DNA of 64,000 nt. Origin: Hydractinia symbiolongicarpus. Lineage: Eukaryota > Cnidaria > Hydrozoa > Anthoathecata > Hydractiniidae. Below the pieces are notes generated by a model, which did no database searches, was not told the DNA's origin, and saw only the letters and a list, made by a program, of their open reading frames with translations. The position numbers and the translations under genes are program-made. Below are positions 1-13,509 of the stretch, piece after piece. Every line of letters begins with the position of its first letter. Positions within the stretch are counted from its first letter, which is position 1. The DNA lies in assembly GCF_029227915.1 (NCBI RefSeq), contig NC_079888.1, positions 62,001 through 126,000 on the forward strand, read 5' to 3'.

Positions 1-3000
1 ACCACAGGGTCCAGTATAATCGTTGAGTTCCGGCAATCATGTCGAGTTATAAAGAATGTTATTTCTTGGAGTCGAATTGGCTCATTTATCACATTTATAA
101 AGTCACAGTCCCGAATCAGTTCAACTAAGTCCCACAGTCAATCCGTTCACTGTTAAACGCGATACCACTTAGTAATATCGAAAAAAACACTTAATACATG
201 TTGGTACGGATATGTGAAGCAACCGTTGTAACGCAAACGGATTGACACCGTTAAAAAGTCAATGAAAGGTAGTTTTTGAAACTGTCTCTATTTCTTCAGC
301 GTGAACTAACGGATAGGATTGGTCCCACAGTAAAAAATGACTTATTTATCTAAATTTTTAAATAAAGCGCTACCACAGGGTCCAGTATAATTGTTGAGTT
401 CCGGCAATCATCTCGAGTTAAAAAGAATGTTACTTCTTGGAGTCCAATTGGCTCATTTATCACATTTATAAGGTCACAGTCCAGAATCAGTTCAATTAAG
501 TTCCACAGTCAATTGTTTCTCTTTTAAAAGCGATACAACTTAGTAATAGCGGAAGAAATCGCTAAATACATGTTGATACGAATATGTGACGCAACCGTTG
601 TAACTCAAACGGATTGACACCGTTAGAAAGTCAATGAAATGTAGCTTTTGAAACTGTCTCTATTTCTTCAGCGTGATCTAACGGATAGGATTTGTCCCAC
701 AGTAAAGAATGACTTATTTATCGAAATTTTTAAATGAAGCACTACCACAGGGTCCAGTGTAATCGCTGAGTTCCGGCAATCATGTAAAATTAGGAAGATT
801 GTCATTCCTTGGAGACCAAGTGGCTCATTTATCACATTTAGCAGGTCACAGTCCAGAATCAGTTCAATTAAGTCCCACAGTCAATCGTTTCACTTTTAAA
901 AGCGATACAACTTAGTAATACCGGAAGAAATCGCTAAATACATGTTGGTACGAATCTTTGACGTAGCCGTTGTAACTCAAACGGTTTGACTTCGTCAGAA
1001 AGTCAATGAAATGTAGTTTTTGAAACTGTCTCTATTTCTTCAGCGCGAACTAACGGCTAGGATTGGTCCCACAGTAAAATATTACTTATTTATCGAAATT
1101 TTTAAATAAAGCGCTACCACAGGGTCCAGTGTAATGGCTGAGTTCCGGCAATCATGTCGAGTTAAAAAGAATGTTATTTATTGGAGTTCAATTGGCTCAT
1201 TTATCACATTTATAAGGTCACAGTCCAGAAACAGTTCAGTTAATTTTCACGGTCAATCGTTTCACTTTTAAAAGCGATACAACTTAGTAAGATCGGAACA
1301 AATCGCTAAATACATGTTGGTACGAATACGTGACGAAATCGTTGTCACTCAAACGGATTGACACCGTTAGAAAGTCAATGAAATGTAGTTTTTGAAACTG
1401 TCTCTGTTTCTTCAGCGCGAACTAACGGCTAGGATTAATCCCACAGTAAAAAATGACTTATTTATCGAAATTTTTAAATGAAGCGCTACCACAGGGTCCA
1501 GTATAATCGTTGAGTTCCGGCAATCATGTCGAGTTAAAAAGAATGTTATTTCTTGGAGTCCAATTGGCTCATTTATCACATTTATAAGGTCACAGTCCAG
1601 AATCAGTTCAATTAAGTCCCACAGTCAATTGTTTCACTTTTAAAAGCGATACAACTTAGTAAGATCGGAAAAAATGGCTTAATACATGTTGGTACGAACA
1701 TGTGAAGCAACCGTTGTAACTCAAACGGATTGACACTGTTAGAAAGTCAATGAAAGTTTGTTTTTGAAACTGTCTCTATTTCTTCAGCGTGAACTAACGG
1801 ATAGGATTGGTCCCACAGTAAAAAATGACTTATTTATCTAAATTTTTAAATGAAGCGCTACCACAGGGTCCAGTGTATTCGTTGAGTTCCGGCAATCACG
1901 TCGAGTTAAAAAGAATGTTATTTCTTTGAGTCCAATTGGCTCATTTATCACATATATAAGGTCACAGTCCAGAATCAGTTCAATTAAGTCTCACAGTCAA
2001 TCGTTTCACTTTTAAAAGCGAAACAAGTTAGTAAGATCGGAACAAATCGCTAAATACATGTTGAATCGAATACGTGACGCAATCGTTGTAACTCAAACGG
2101 ATTGCCACCGTTAAAAAGTTAATGAAATGTAGTTTTTGAAACTGTCTCTATTTCTTCAGCGTGAACTAACGGCTAGGATAGGTCCCACAGTAAAAAATGA
2201 CTTATTTATCAAAAGTTTTAAATGAAGCGCTACCGCAGGGTCCAGTGTAATCGCTGAGTTCCAGCAATCTTGTCAAATTAAGAAGAATGTCATTCCTGGG
2301 AGTCCAATTGGCTCATTTATCACATTCATCAAGTCACAGTCCAGAATGGGTTCAACTAAGTCCCACAGTCAATCGGTTCACCGTTAAAAGCGATACAGCT
2401 TAGTAATATCGGAACAAAATCACTAAATACATGTTGGTACGAATATGTGACGCAACCTTTGTAACTCAAACGGATTGCCACCGTTAAAAAGACAATGAAA
2501 TGTAGTTTTTGAAACTGTCTCTATCTCTTCAGCGCCAACTAACGGCTAGGATTGGTCCCACAGTAAAATATGACTTATTAATCTTAATTTTTAAATGAAG
2601 CGCTACCACAGCGCCCAGTGTATCCGCTGAGTTCCAACAATCATGTCAAATTAAGAAGATTGTCATTCCTTGGAGACCAAGTGGCTCATTTATCACATTT
2701 AGCAGGTCACAGTCCAGAATTAGTTCAATTAAGTTCCACAGTCAATTGTTTCTCTTTTAAAAGCGATACAACTTAGTAAGATCGGAAGAAATCGCTAAAT
2801 ACATGTTGGTACGAATACGTGACGAAATCGTTGTCACTCAAACGGATTGACACCGTTAGAAAGTCAATGAAATGTAGTTTTTGAAACTGTCTCTGTTTCT
2901 TCAGTGCGAACTAACGGCTAGGATCAATCCCGCAGTAAAAAATGACTTATTTATCTAAATTTTTAAATGAAGCGCTACCACAGGGTCCAGTATAATCGTT

Positions 3001-3769
3001 GAGTTCCGGCAATCATGTCGAGTTAAATAGAATGTTATTTCTTGGAGTCCAATTGGCTCATTTATCACATTTATAAGGTCACAGTCCAGAATCAGTTCAA
3101 TTAAGTCCCACAGTCAATTGTTTCACTTTTAAAAGCGATACAACTTAGTAAGATCGGAAAAAATCGCTTAATACATGTTGGTACGAACATGTGAAGCAAC
3201 CGTTGTAACTAAAACGGATTGAGACCGTTAGAAAGTCAATGAAAGGTTGTTTTCGAAACTGTCTCCATTTCTTCAGCGTGAACTAACGGATAGGATTGGT
3301 CCCACAGTAAAAAATGACTTATTTATCTAAATTTTTAAATGAAGCGCTACCATAGGGTCCAGTGTAATCGTGGAGTTCCGGCAATCATGTCGAGTTAAAA
3401 AGAATGTTATTTCTTTGAGTCCAATTGGCTCATTTATCACATATATAAGGTCACAGTCCAGAATCAGTTCAACTAAGTCCCACAGTCAATCGTTTCACTT
3501 TTAAAATCGAAACAACTTAGTAAGATCGGAACAAATCACTAAATACATGTTGGTACGAATATGTGACGCAACCGTTGTAACTCAAACGGATTGACATCGT
3601 TAGAAAGTCAATGAAATGTAGCTTTTGAAACTGTCTCTATTTCTTCAGCGCCAACTAACGGCTAGGATTGGTCCCACAGTAAAAAATGACATATTTATCT
3701 TAATTTGCAAATGAAGCGCTCCTACAGCGCCCAGTGTAATCGCTAAGTTCCGGCAATCATGTCGAGTTA
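1..3769. repeat. Left block: about ten heterogeneous monomers
   Basis: These monomers belong to the same satellite but show more scattered single-base differences than later blocks. No clean short HOR covers the whole block. The sequence starts five bases into a monomer. A dimer (about 1290-2050) is repeated at about 2779-3539. It shares the private variants GACGAAATCG, GTCACTCAAACGG and TTTCTTTGAG at a spacing of 1489 bp (four monomers). Nothing other than satellite is present. Confidence 0.85.
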
Positions 3770-4035
3770 AAAAGAATGTTATTTCTTGGAGTTCAATTTG
3801 CTCATTTATCCCATTTATCAGGTCACAGTCCAGAATCAGTTCAACTAAGTCCCACGGTCGATCGGTTCACCGTTAAAGGCGATACAACTTAGTAATATCG
3901 GAACAAAATCACTAAATACATGTTGGCGCGAATATGTGAAGCAACCGTTGTAACTCAAACGGATAGACACCGTTAGAAAATCAATGAAAGTTAGTTTTTG
4001 AAACTGTCTCTATTTCTTCAGCGGGAACTAACGGA

Positions 4036-4052
4036 TAGGATTGTTTATCGAA
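4036..4052. other. 23-bp deletion scar in a monomer tail
   Basis: The tail reads GGATAGGATTGTTTATCG, so the usual GTCCCACAG...GACTTA segment (23 bases) is missing. The identical scar is at about 50361-50377, showing the loss happened before the long-range duplication. Confidence 0.85.
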
Positions 4053-5089
4053 ATTTATAAATGAAGCGCTACCACAGGGTCCAGTGTAATCGCTGAGTTC
4101 CGGTAATCATGTCGAGTTAAAAAGAATGTTATTTCTTGGAGTTCAATTGGCTCATTTATCGCATTTATAAGGTCACAGTCCAGAATCATTTCAATTAAGT
4201 CCCACAGTCAATCGTTTCACTTTTAAAAGCGATACAACTTAGTAATACCGGAAGAAATCGCTAAATACATGTTGGTACTAATCTTTGACGCAACCGTTGT
4301 AACTCAAACGGATTGACACCGTTAGAAAATCAATGAAATGTAGTTTTTGAAACTGTCTCTATTTCTTCAGCGCGAAGTAACGGCTAGGATTGGTCCCACA
4401 GAAAAAAATGACATATTTATCTTAATTTTTTAATAAAGCGCTTCCACAGAGCCCAGTGTAATCACTGAGTTCCGGCAATCATGTCGAGTTAAAAAGAATG
4501 CTATTTCTTGGAGTCCAATTGGCTCATTTATCACATTTATAAGATGACAGCCAGAATCAGTTCAATTAAGTACCACAGTCAATCGTTTTGCTTTTAAAAG
4601 CGATACCACTTAGTAATATCGAAAAAAACACTTAATACATGTTGGTACGGATATGTGAAGCAACCGTTGTAACGCAAACGGATTGACACCGTTAGAAATT
4701 CAATGAAAGGTAGTTTTTGAAACTGTCTTTATTTCTTCAGCGTGAACTAACGGATAGTATTGGTCCCGCAGTAAAAAATTACTTATTTATCGAAATTTTT
4801 AAATAAAGCGCTACCACAGGGTCCAGTGTAATCGCTGAGTTCCGGCAATCATGTCGAGTTAAAAAGAATGTTATTTCTTGGAGTTCAATTGGCTAATTTA
4901 TATCATTTATAAGGTCACAGTCCAGAAACAGTTCAATTAATTCCCACGGTCAGTCGTTTCACTTTTAAAAGCGATACAACTTAGTAAGATCGGAACAAAT
5001 CGCTAAATACATGTTGGTACGAATACGTGACGCAATCGTTGTCACTCAAACGGATTGACACCGTTAGAAAGTCAATGAAATGTAGTTTA

Positions 5090-6575
5090 TGAAACTGTCT
5101 CTATTTTTTCAGCGCGAAGTAACGGCTAGGATTGGTTCCACAGTAAGAAATGACTTATTTATCTTAATTTTTATATAAAGCGCTACCACAGCGCCCAGTG
5201 TAACCGCTGAGTCCCAGCAATCATGCCAAATTAAGAAGAATGTCATTCCTTGGAGTCCAATTGGCTCATTTATCACATTTATAAGATCACAATCCAAAAT
5301 CAGTCCAATTAAGTCCCACAGTCAATCTTTTCACTTTTAAAAGCGATACGACTTAGTAATAACGGAAAAAATCGCTATATACATGTTGGTTCGAATAGGT
5401 GAAGCAACCGTTGGAAGTCAAACGGATTGACTCCGTTAGAAAGTCAATGAAAGGTAGTTTTTGAAACTGTGTCTATTTCTTCAGCGTGAACTAACGGATA
5501 GGATTGGTCCCACAGTAAAAAATCACTTATTTAGCGAAATTTTTAAATGAAGCGCTACCACAGGGTCCAGTGTGATCGCTGAGTTCCGGCAATCATGTTG
5601 AGTTAAAAAGAATGTTATTTTTGGAGTTCAATTGGCTCATTTATCGCATTTATAAGGTCACAGTCCAGAAACAGTTCAATTAATTCCCACAGTAAATCGT
5701 TTCACTTTTAAAAGCGATACAACTTCGTAAGATCGGAACAAATCGCTAAATACATGTTGGTACGAATACGTGACGCAACCGTTGTAACGCAAACGGATTG
5801 ACACCGTTAAAAAGTCAATGAAATGTAGTTTATGAAACTGTCTCTATTTCTTCAGCGCAAAGTAACGGCTAGGATTGGTTCCACTGTAAGAAATGACTTA
5901 TTTATCTTAATTTTTATATAAAGCGCTACCACAGCGCCCAGTGTAACCGCTGAGTCCCAGCAATCATGCCAAATTAAGAAGAATGTCATTCCTTGGAGTC
6001 CAATTGGCTCATTTATCACATTTATAAGATCACAGTCCAAAATCAGTCCAATTAAGTCCCACAGTCAATCTTTTCACTTTTAAAAGCGATACGACTTAGT
6101 AATAACGGAAAAAATCGCTATATACATGTTGGTTCAAATAGGTGAAGCAACCGTTGGAAGTCAAACGGATTGACTCCGTTAGAAAGTCAATGAAAGGTAG
6201 TTTTTGAAACTGTGTCTATTTCTTCAGCGTGAACTAACGGATAGGATTGGTCCCACAGTAAAAAATCACTTATTTAGCGAAATTTTTAAATGAAACGCTA
6301 CCACAGGATCCAGTGTGATCGCTGAGTTCCGGCAATCATGTCGAGTTAAAAAGAATGTTATTTTTGGAGTTCAATTGGCTCATTTATCGCATTTATAAGG
6401 TCACAGTCCAGAAACAGTTCAATTAATTCCCACAGTAAATCGTTTCACTTTTAAAAGCGATACAACTTCGTAAGATCGGAACAAATCGCTAAATACATGT
6501 TGGTACCAATACGTGACGCAATCGTTGTAACTCAAACAGATTGACACCGTTAAAAAGTCAATGAAATGTAGTTTT
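5090..6575. repeat. 743-bp dimer duplicated in tandem
   Basis: Two adjacent copies of a two-monomer unit, spaced 743 bp, share CCGCTGAGTCCCAGC, CATGCCAAATT, GATACGACTTAG, AATAACGG, TATATACATG and GTTGGAAGTC. They differ by few single bases. The duplication is also present at about 52150-53190 in the second long-range copy, so it predates that event. There, however, the second unit is cut short by the loss of whole monomers. Confidence 0.85.
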
Positions 6576-7559
6576 TGAAACTGTCTCTATTTCTTCAGCA
6601 CGAACTAACGGTTAGGATTGGTACCACAGTAAAAAATGACTTAGTTATGTAAAGTTTTAAATGAAGCGCTACCGCAGGGTCCAGTGTAATCGCTGACTTC
6701 CAGCAATCTTGTCAAATTAAGAAGATTGTCATTCCTTGGAGACCAAGTGGCTCATTTATCACATATAGCAGGTCACAGTCCAGAATCAGTTCAATTAAGT
6801 CCCACAGTCAATCGTTTCACTTTTAAAAGCGATACAACTTAGTAATACCGGAAGAAATCGCTAAATACATGTTGGTACGAATCTTTGACGCAACCGTTGT
6901 AACTCAAACGGATTAACACAGTTAGAAAGTCAATGAAATGTAGCTTTTGAAACTGTCTCAATTTCTTTAGCGCCAACTAACGGCTAGGATTGGTCCCACA
7001 GTAAAAAATGACTTATTTTTCTTATTTTTTAAATGAAGCGCTCTCACAGCGCCCAGTGTAATCGCTGAGTTCCGGCAATCATGTCGAGTTAAAAAGAATG
7101 TTATTTCTTGGAGTTCAATTGGCTCATTTATCACATTTATCAGGTCACAGTCCAGAATCAGTTCAACTAAGTCCCACAGTCAATCGGTTCACCGTTAAAG
7201 GCGATACAACTTAGTAATATCGGAACAAAATCACTAAATACATGTTGGCACGGATATGTGACGCAAACGTTATAGCTCAAACGGATTGACACCGTTAGAA
7301 AATCAATGAAAGTTAGTTTTTGAAACTGTCTCTATTTCTTCAGCGGGAACTAACGGATAGGATTGGTCCCACAGTAAAAAATTACTTATTTATCGACATT
7401 TTTAAATGAAACGCTACCACAGGGTCCAGTGTAATCGCTGAGTTCCGGCAATCATGTCGAGTTAAGAAGAATGTTATTTCTTGGAGTCCAATTGGCTCAT
7501 TTATCACATTTATAAGGTCACAGTCCAGAATCAGTTCAATTAAGTCCCACAGTCAATTG

Positions 7560-10500
7560 TTTCACTTTTAAAAGCGATACAACTTAGTAAGATCGGAAAA
7601 ATCGCTAAATACATGTTGGTACGAATATGTGAAGCAACCGTTGTAACTCGAACGGATTGACACAGTTAGAAAGTCAATGAAAGGTTGTTTTCGAAACTGT
7701 CTCTATTTCTTCAGCGTGAACTAACGGATAGGATTGGTCCCACACTAAAAAATGACTTATTTATCTAAATTTTTAAATGAAGCGCTACCACAGAATCCAG
7801 TGTAATCGTTGAGTTCCGGCAATCATGTCGAGTTAAAAAGAATGTTATTTCTTTGAGTCCAATTGGCTCATTTATCACATATATAAGGTCACAGTCCAGA
7901 ATCAGTTCATTTAAGTCCCACAGTCAATCATTTCACTTTTAAAAGCGATGCAACTTAGTAATACCGGAAGAAATAGCTAAATACATATTGGTATGAATCT
8001 TTGACGCAACCGTTGTAACTCAAACGGATTGACACCGTTAGAAACTCAATGAAATGTAGTTTTTTAAAATGTCTCTATTTCTTCAGCGCGAACTAACGGC
8101 TAGGATTGGTCCCACAGAAAAAAATGACATATTTATCTTAATTTTTAAATAAAGCGCTTCTACAGCGCCCAGTGTAATCACTGAGTTCCGGCAATCCTGT
8201 CGAGTTAAGAAGAATGTTATTTCTTGGAGTCCAATTGGCTCATTTATCACATTTATAAGGTCACAGTCCAGAATCAGTTCAATTAAGTCCCACAGTCAAT
8301 TGTTTCACTTTTAAAAGCGATACAACTTAGTAAGATCGGAAAAGTCGCTAAATACATCTTGGTACGAATATGTGAAGCAGCCGTTGTAACTCAAACGGAT
8401 TGACACCGTTAGAAAGTCAATGAAATGTAGTTTTTGAAAATGTCTCTATTTCTTCAGCGTGAACTAACGGATAGGATTGGTCCCACAGTAAAAAATGGCT
8501 TATTTATCTAAATTTTTAAATGAAGCGCTACCACAGGGTCCAGTGTAATCGTTGAGTTCCGGCAATCATGTCGAGTTAAAAAGAATGTTATTTCTTGGAG
8601 TCCAATTAGCTCATTTATCACATTTATAAGGTCACAGTCCAAAATCAGTTCAATTAAGTCCCACAGTCAATTGTTTCACTTTTAAAACCGATACAACTTA
8701 GTAAGATCGGAAAAATCGCTAAATACATGTTGGTATGAATTTTTGACGCAACCGTTGTAACTCAAACGGATTGACACAGTTAGAAAGTCAATGAAATGTA
8801 GTTTTTGAAACTGTCTCTATTTCTTCAGCGTGAACTAACGGCTAGGATAGGTCCCACAGTAAAAAACGACTTATTTATCTAAAGTTTTAAATGAAGCGCT
8901 ACCGCAGAGTCCAGTGTAATCGCTGAGTTCCAGCAATCTTGTCAAATTAAGAAGATTGTCATTCCTTGGAGTCCAATTGGCTCATTTATCACCTTTATCA
9001 GGTCACAGTCCAGAATCAGTTCAACTAAGTCCCACAGTCAATTGGTTCACCGTTAAAAGCGATACAACTTAGTAATATCGGAACAAAATCAATACACACA
9101 TGTTGGTACAAATATGTGACGCAACAGTTGTAACTCAAACGGATTGACACCGTTAAAAAGTCAATGAAATGTAGTTTATGAAACTGTCTCTATTTCTTCA
9201 GCGCGAAGTAACGGCTAGGATTGGTTCCACAGTAAGAAATGACTTATTTATCTTAATTTTTATATACAGCGCTACCACAGCGCCCAGTGTAATCGCTGAG
9301 TTCCGGCAATCATGTCGAGTTAAAAAGAATGTTATTTCTTGGAGTCCAATTGGCTCATTTATCACATTTATAAGGTCACAGTCCAGAATCAGTTCAATTA
9401 AGTCCCACAGTCAATCGTTTCACTTTTAAAAGCGATACAACTTAGTAATATTGGAAAAAAACGCTAAATACATGTTGGTACGAATATGTGAAGCAACCGT
9501 TGTAACTCAGACGGATTGACAGAGTTAGAAAGTCAATGAAAGGTTTTTTTCGAAACTGTCTCTATTTCTTCAGCGTGAACTAACGGCTAGGATAGGTCCC
9601 ACAGTAAAAAATGACTTATTTATCTAAAGTTTTAAATGAAGCGCTACCGCAGGGTCCAGTGTAATCGCTGAGTTCCAGCAATCTTGTCAAATTAAGAAGA
9701 TTGTCATTCCTTGGAGTCCAATTGGCTCATTTGTCACCTTTATCAGGTCACAGTCCAGAATCAGTTCAACTAAGTCCCACAGTCAATCGGTTCACCGTTA
9801 AAAGCGATACAACTTAGTAATATCGGAACAAAATCAATACACACATGTTGGTACAAATATGTGACGCAACAGTTGTAACTCAAACGGATTGACACCGTTA
9901 AAAAGTCAATGAAATGTAGTTTTTGAAACTGTCTCTATTTCTTCAGCACGAACTAACGGCTAGGATTGGTACCACAGTAAAAAATGACTTAGTTATGTAA
10001 AGTTTTAAATGAAGCGCTACCGCAGGGTCCAGTGTAATCGCTGAGTTCCAGCAATCTTGTCAAATTAAGAAGATTGTCATTCCTTGGAGACCAATTGGCT
10101 CATTTATCACATATATAAGGTCACAGTCCAGAATCAGTTCAATTAAGTCCCACAGTCAATCGTTTCACTTTTAAAAGCGATACAACTTAGTAATACCGGA
10201 AGAAATAGCTAAATACATGTTGGTACGAATCTTTGACGCAACCGTTGTAACTCAAACGGATTGACACCGTTAGAAAGTCAATGAAATGTTGTTTTTTAAA
10301 ATGTCTCTATTTCTTCAGCGTGAACTAACGGATAGGATTGGTCCCACAGTAAAAAATGGCTTATTTATCTAAATTTTTAAATGAAGCGCTACCACAGGGT
10401 CCAGTGTAATCGTTGAGTTCCGGCAATCATGTCGAGTTAAAAAGAATGTTATTTCTTGGAGTCCAAGTGGCTCATTTATCACATTTATAAGGTCACAGTC

Positions 10501-13500
10501 CAGAATCAGTTCAATTAAGTCCCACAGTCAATTGTTTCACTTTTAAAAGCGATACAACTTAGTAAGATCGGAAAAATCGCTAAATACATGTTGGTACGAA
10601 TATGTGAAGCAACCGTTGTAACTCGAACGGATTGACACAGTTAGAAAGTCAATGAAAGGTTGTTTTCGAAACTGTCTCTATTTCTTCAGCGTGAACTAAC
10701 GGATAGGATTGGTCCCACACTAAAAAATGACTTATTTATCTAAATTTTTAAATGAAGCGCTACCACAGAATCCAGTGTAATCGTTGAGTTCCGGCAATCA
10801 TGTCGAGTTAAAAAGAATGTTATTTCTTTGAGTCCAATTGGCTCATTTATCACATATATAAGGTCACAGTCCAGAATCAGTTCATTTAAGTCCCACAGTC
10901 AATCATTTCACTTTTAAAAGCGATGCAACTTAGTAATACCGGAAGAAATAGCTAAATACATATTGGTACGAATCTTTGACGCAACCGTTGTAACTCAAAC
11001 GGATTGACACCGTTAGAAACTCAATGAAATGTAGTTTTTTAAAATGTCTCTATTTCTTCAGCGCGAACTAACGGCTAGGATTGGTCCCACAGAAAAAAAT
11101 GACATATTTATCTTAATTTTTAAATAAAGCGCTTCTACAGCGCCCAGTGTAATCACTGAGTTCCGGCAATCCTGTCGAGTTAAGAAGAATGTTATTTCTT
11201 GGAGTCCAATTGGCTCATTTATCACATTTATAAGGTCACAGTCCAGAATCAGTTCAATTAAGTCCCACAGTCAATTGTTTCACTTTTAAAAGCGATACAA
11301 CTTAGTAAGATCGGAAAAGTCGCTAAATACATCTTGGTACGAATATGTGAAGCAGCCGTTGTAACTCAAACGGATTGACACCGTTAGAAAGTCAATGAAA
11401 TGTAGTTTTTGAAAATGTCTCTATTTCTTCAGCGTGAACTAACGGATAGGATTGGTCCCACAGTAAAAAATGGCTTATTTATCTAAATTTTTAAATGAAG
11501 CGCTACCACAGGGTCCAGTGTAATCGTTGAGTTCCGCAATCATGTCGAGTTAAAAAGAATGTTATTTCTTGGAGTCCAAATGGCTCATTTATCACATTTA
11601 TAAGGTCACAGTCCAAAATCAGTTCAATTAAGTCCCACAGTCAATTGTTTCACTTTTAAAACCGATACAACTTAGTAAGATCGGAAAAATCGCTAAATAC
11701 ATGTTGGTATGAATTTTTGACGCAACCGTTGTAACTCAAACGGATTGACACAGTTAGAAAGTCAATGAAATGTAGTTTTTGAAACTGTCTCTATTTCTTC
11801 AGCGTGAACTAACGGCTAGGATAGGTCCCACAGTAAAAAACGACTTATTTATCTAAAGTTTTAAATGAAGCGCTACCGCAGAGTCCAGTGTAATCGCTGA
11901 GTTCCAGCAATCTTGTCAAATTAAGAAGATTGTCATTCCTTGGAGTCCAATTGGCTCATTTATCACCTTTATCAGGTCACAGTCCAGAATCAGTTCAACT
12001 AAGTCCCACAGTCAATTGGTTCACCGTTAAAAGCGATACAACTTAGTAATATCGGAACAAAATCAATACACACATGTTGGTACAAATATGTGACGCAACA
12101 GTTGTAACTCAAACGGATTGACACCGTTAAAAAGTCAATGAAATGTAGTTTATGAAACTGTCTCTATTTCTTCAGCGCGAAGTAACGGCTAGGATTGGTT
12201 CCACAGTAAGAAATGACTTATTTATCTTAATTTTTATATACAGCGCTACCACAGCGCCCAGTGTAATCGCTGAGTTCCGGCAATCATGTCGAGTTAAAAA
12301 GAATGTTATTTCTTGGAGTCCAATTGGCTCATTTATCACATTTATAAGGTCACAGTCCAGAATCAGTTCAATTAAGTCCCACAGTCAATCGTTTCACTTT
12401 TAAAAGCGATACAACTTAGTAATATTGGAAAAAAACGCTAAATACATGTTGGTACGAATATGTGAAGCAACCGTTGTAACTCAGACGGATTGACACAGTT
12501 AGAAAGTCAATGAAAGATTGTTTTCGAAACTGTCTCTATTTCTTCAGCGTGAACTAACGGCTAGGATAGGTCCCACAGTAAAAGATGACTTATTTATCTA
12601 AAGTTTTAAATGAAGCGCTACCGCAGGGTCCAGTGTAATCGCTGAGTTCCAGCAATCTTGTCAAATTAAGAAGATTGTCATTCCTTGGAGTCCAATTGGC
12701 TCATTTGTCACCTTTATCAGGTCACAGTCCAGAATCAGTTCAACTAAGTCCCACAGTCAATCGGTTCACCGTTAAAAGCGATACAACTTAGTAATATCGG
12801 AACAAAATCAATACACACATGTTGGGACAAATATGTGACGCAACAGTTGTAACTCAAACGGATTGACACCGTTAAAAAGTCAATGAAATGTAGTTTTTGA
12901 AACTGTCTCTATTTCTTCAGCACGAACTAACGGCTAGGATTGGTACCACAGTAAAAAATGACTTAGTTATGTAAAGTTTTAAATGAAGCGCTACCGCAGG
13001 GTCCAGTGTAATCGCTGAGTTCCAGCAATCTTGTCAAATTAAGAAGATTGTCATTCCTTGGAGACCAATTGGCTCATTTATCACATATATAAGGTCACAG
13101 TCCAGAATCAGTTCAATTAAGTCCCACAGTCAATCGTTTCACTTTTAAAAGCGATACAACTTAGTAATACCGGAAGAAATAGCTAAATACATGTTGGTAC
13201 GAATCTTTGACGCAACCGTTGTAACTCAAACGGATTGACACCGTTAGAAAGTCAATGAAATGTTGTTTTTTGAAATGTCTCTATTTCTTCAGCGTGAACT
13301 AACGGATAGGATTGGTCCCACAGTAAAAAATGGCTTATTTATCTAAATTTTTAAATGAAGCTCTACCACAGGGTCCAGTGTAATCGTTGAGTTCCGGCAA
13401 TCATGTCGAGTTAAAAAGAATGTTATTTCTTGGAGTCCAAGTGGCTCATTTATCACATTTATAAGGTCACAGTCCAGAATCAGTTCAATTAAGTCCCACA

Positions 13501-13509
13501 GTCAATTGT
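7560..13509. repeat. 2975-bp octamer HOR, two tandem copies
   Basis: Eight monomers at about 7560-10534 are repeated at about 10535-13509. Private variants match in order: ACTCGAACGG (7646; 10621), ACCACAGAATCC (7787; 10762), ACATATTGG, GCGCTTCTACAG, ACATCTTGG, GCAGCCGTTG, TATGAATTTTTGACG and TATACAGCG (9263; 12237). Spacing falls by one base after a single-base loss at about 11536 (TTCCGCAATC). The second long-range copy at about 53880-56860 holds only one such octamer, so the extra unit here is a gain here or a loss there. Confidence 0.9.

Noticed and set aside
5109-5297. 62-residue minus-strand open frame, also at 5852, 52177 and 52920
   Set aside because: It recurs only as part of the duplicated dimer. 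Other monomers break the same frame by single substitutions, and the sequence matches no family I know.
9178-9429. 83-residue + strand open frame, also at 12152, 14385 and 55503
   Set aside because: It is satellite read in one frame. It stays open only because a stop in TATATAA changed to TATACAG in this subfamily; sister monomers (24771, 28860) stop there. There is no recognisable domain, no codon-level conservation and no gene context.
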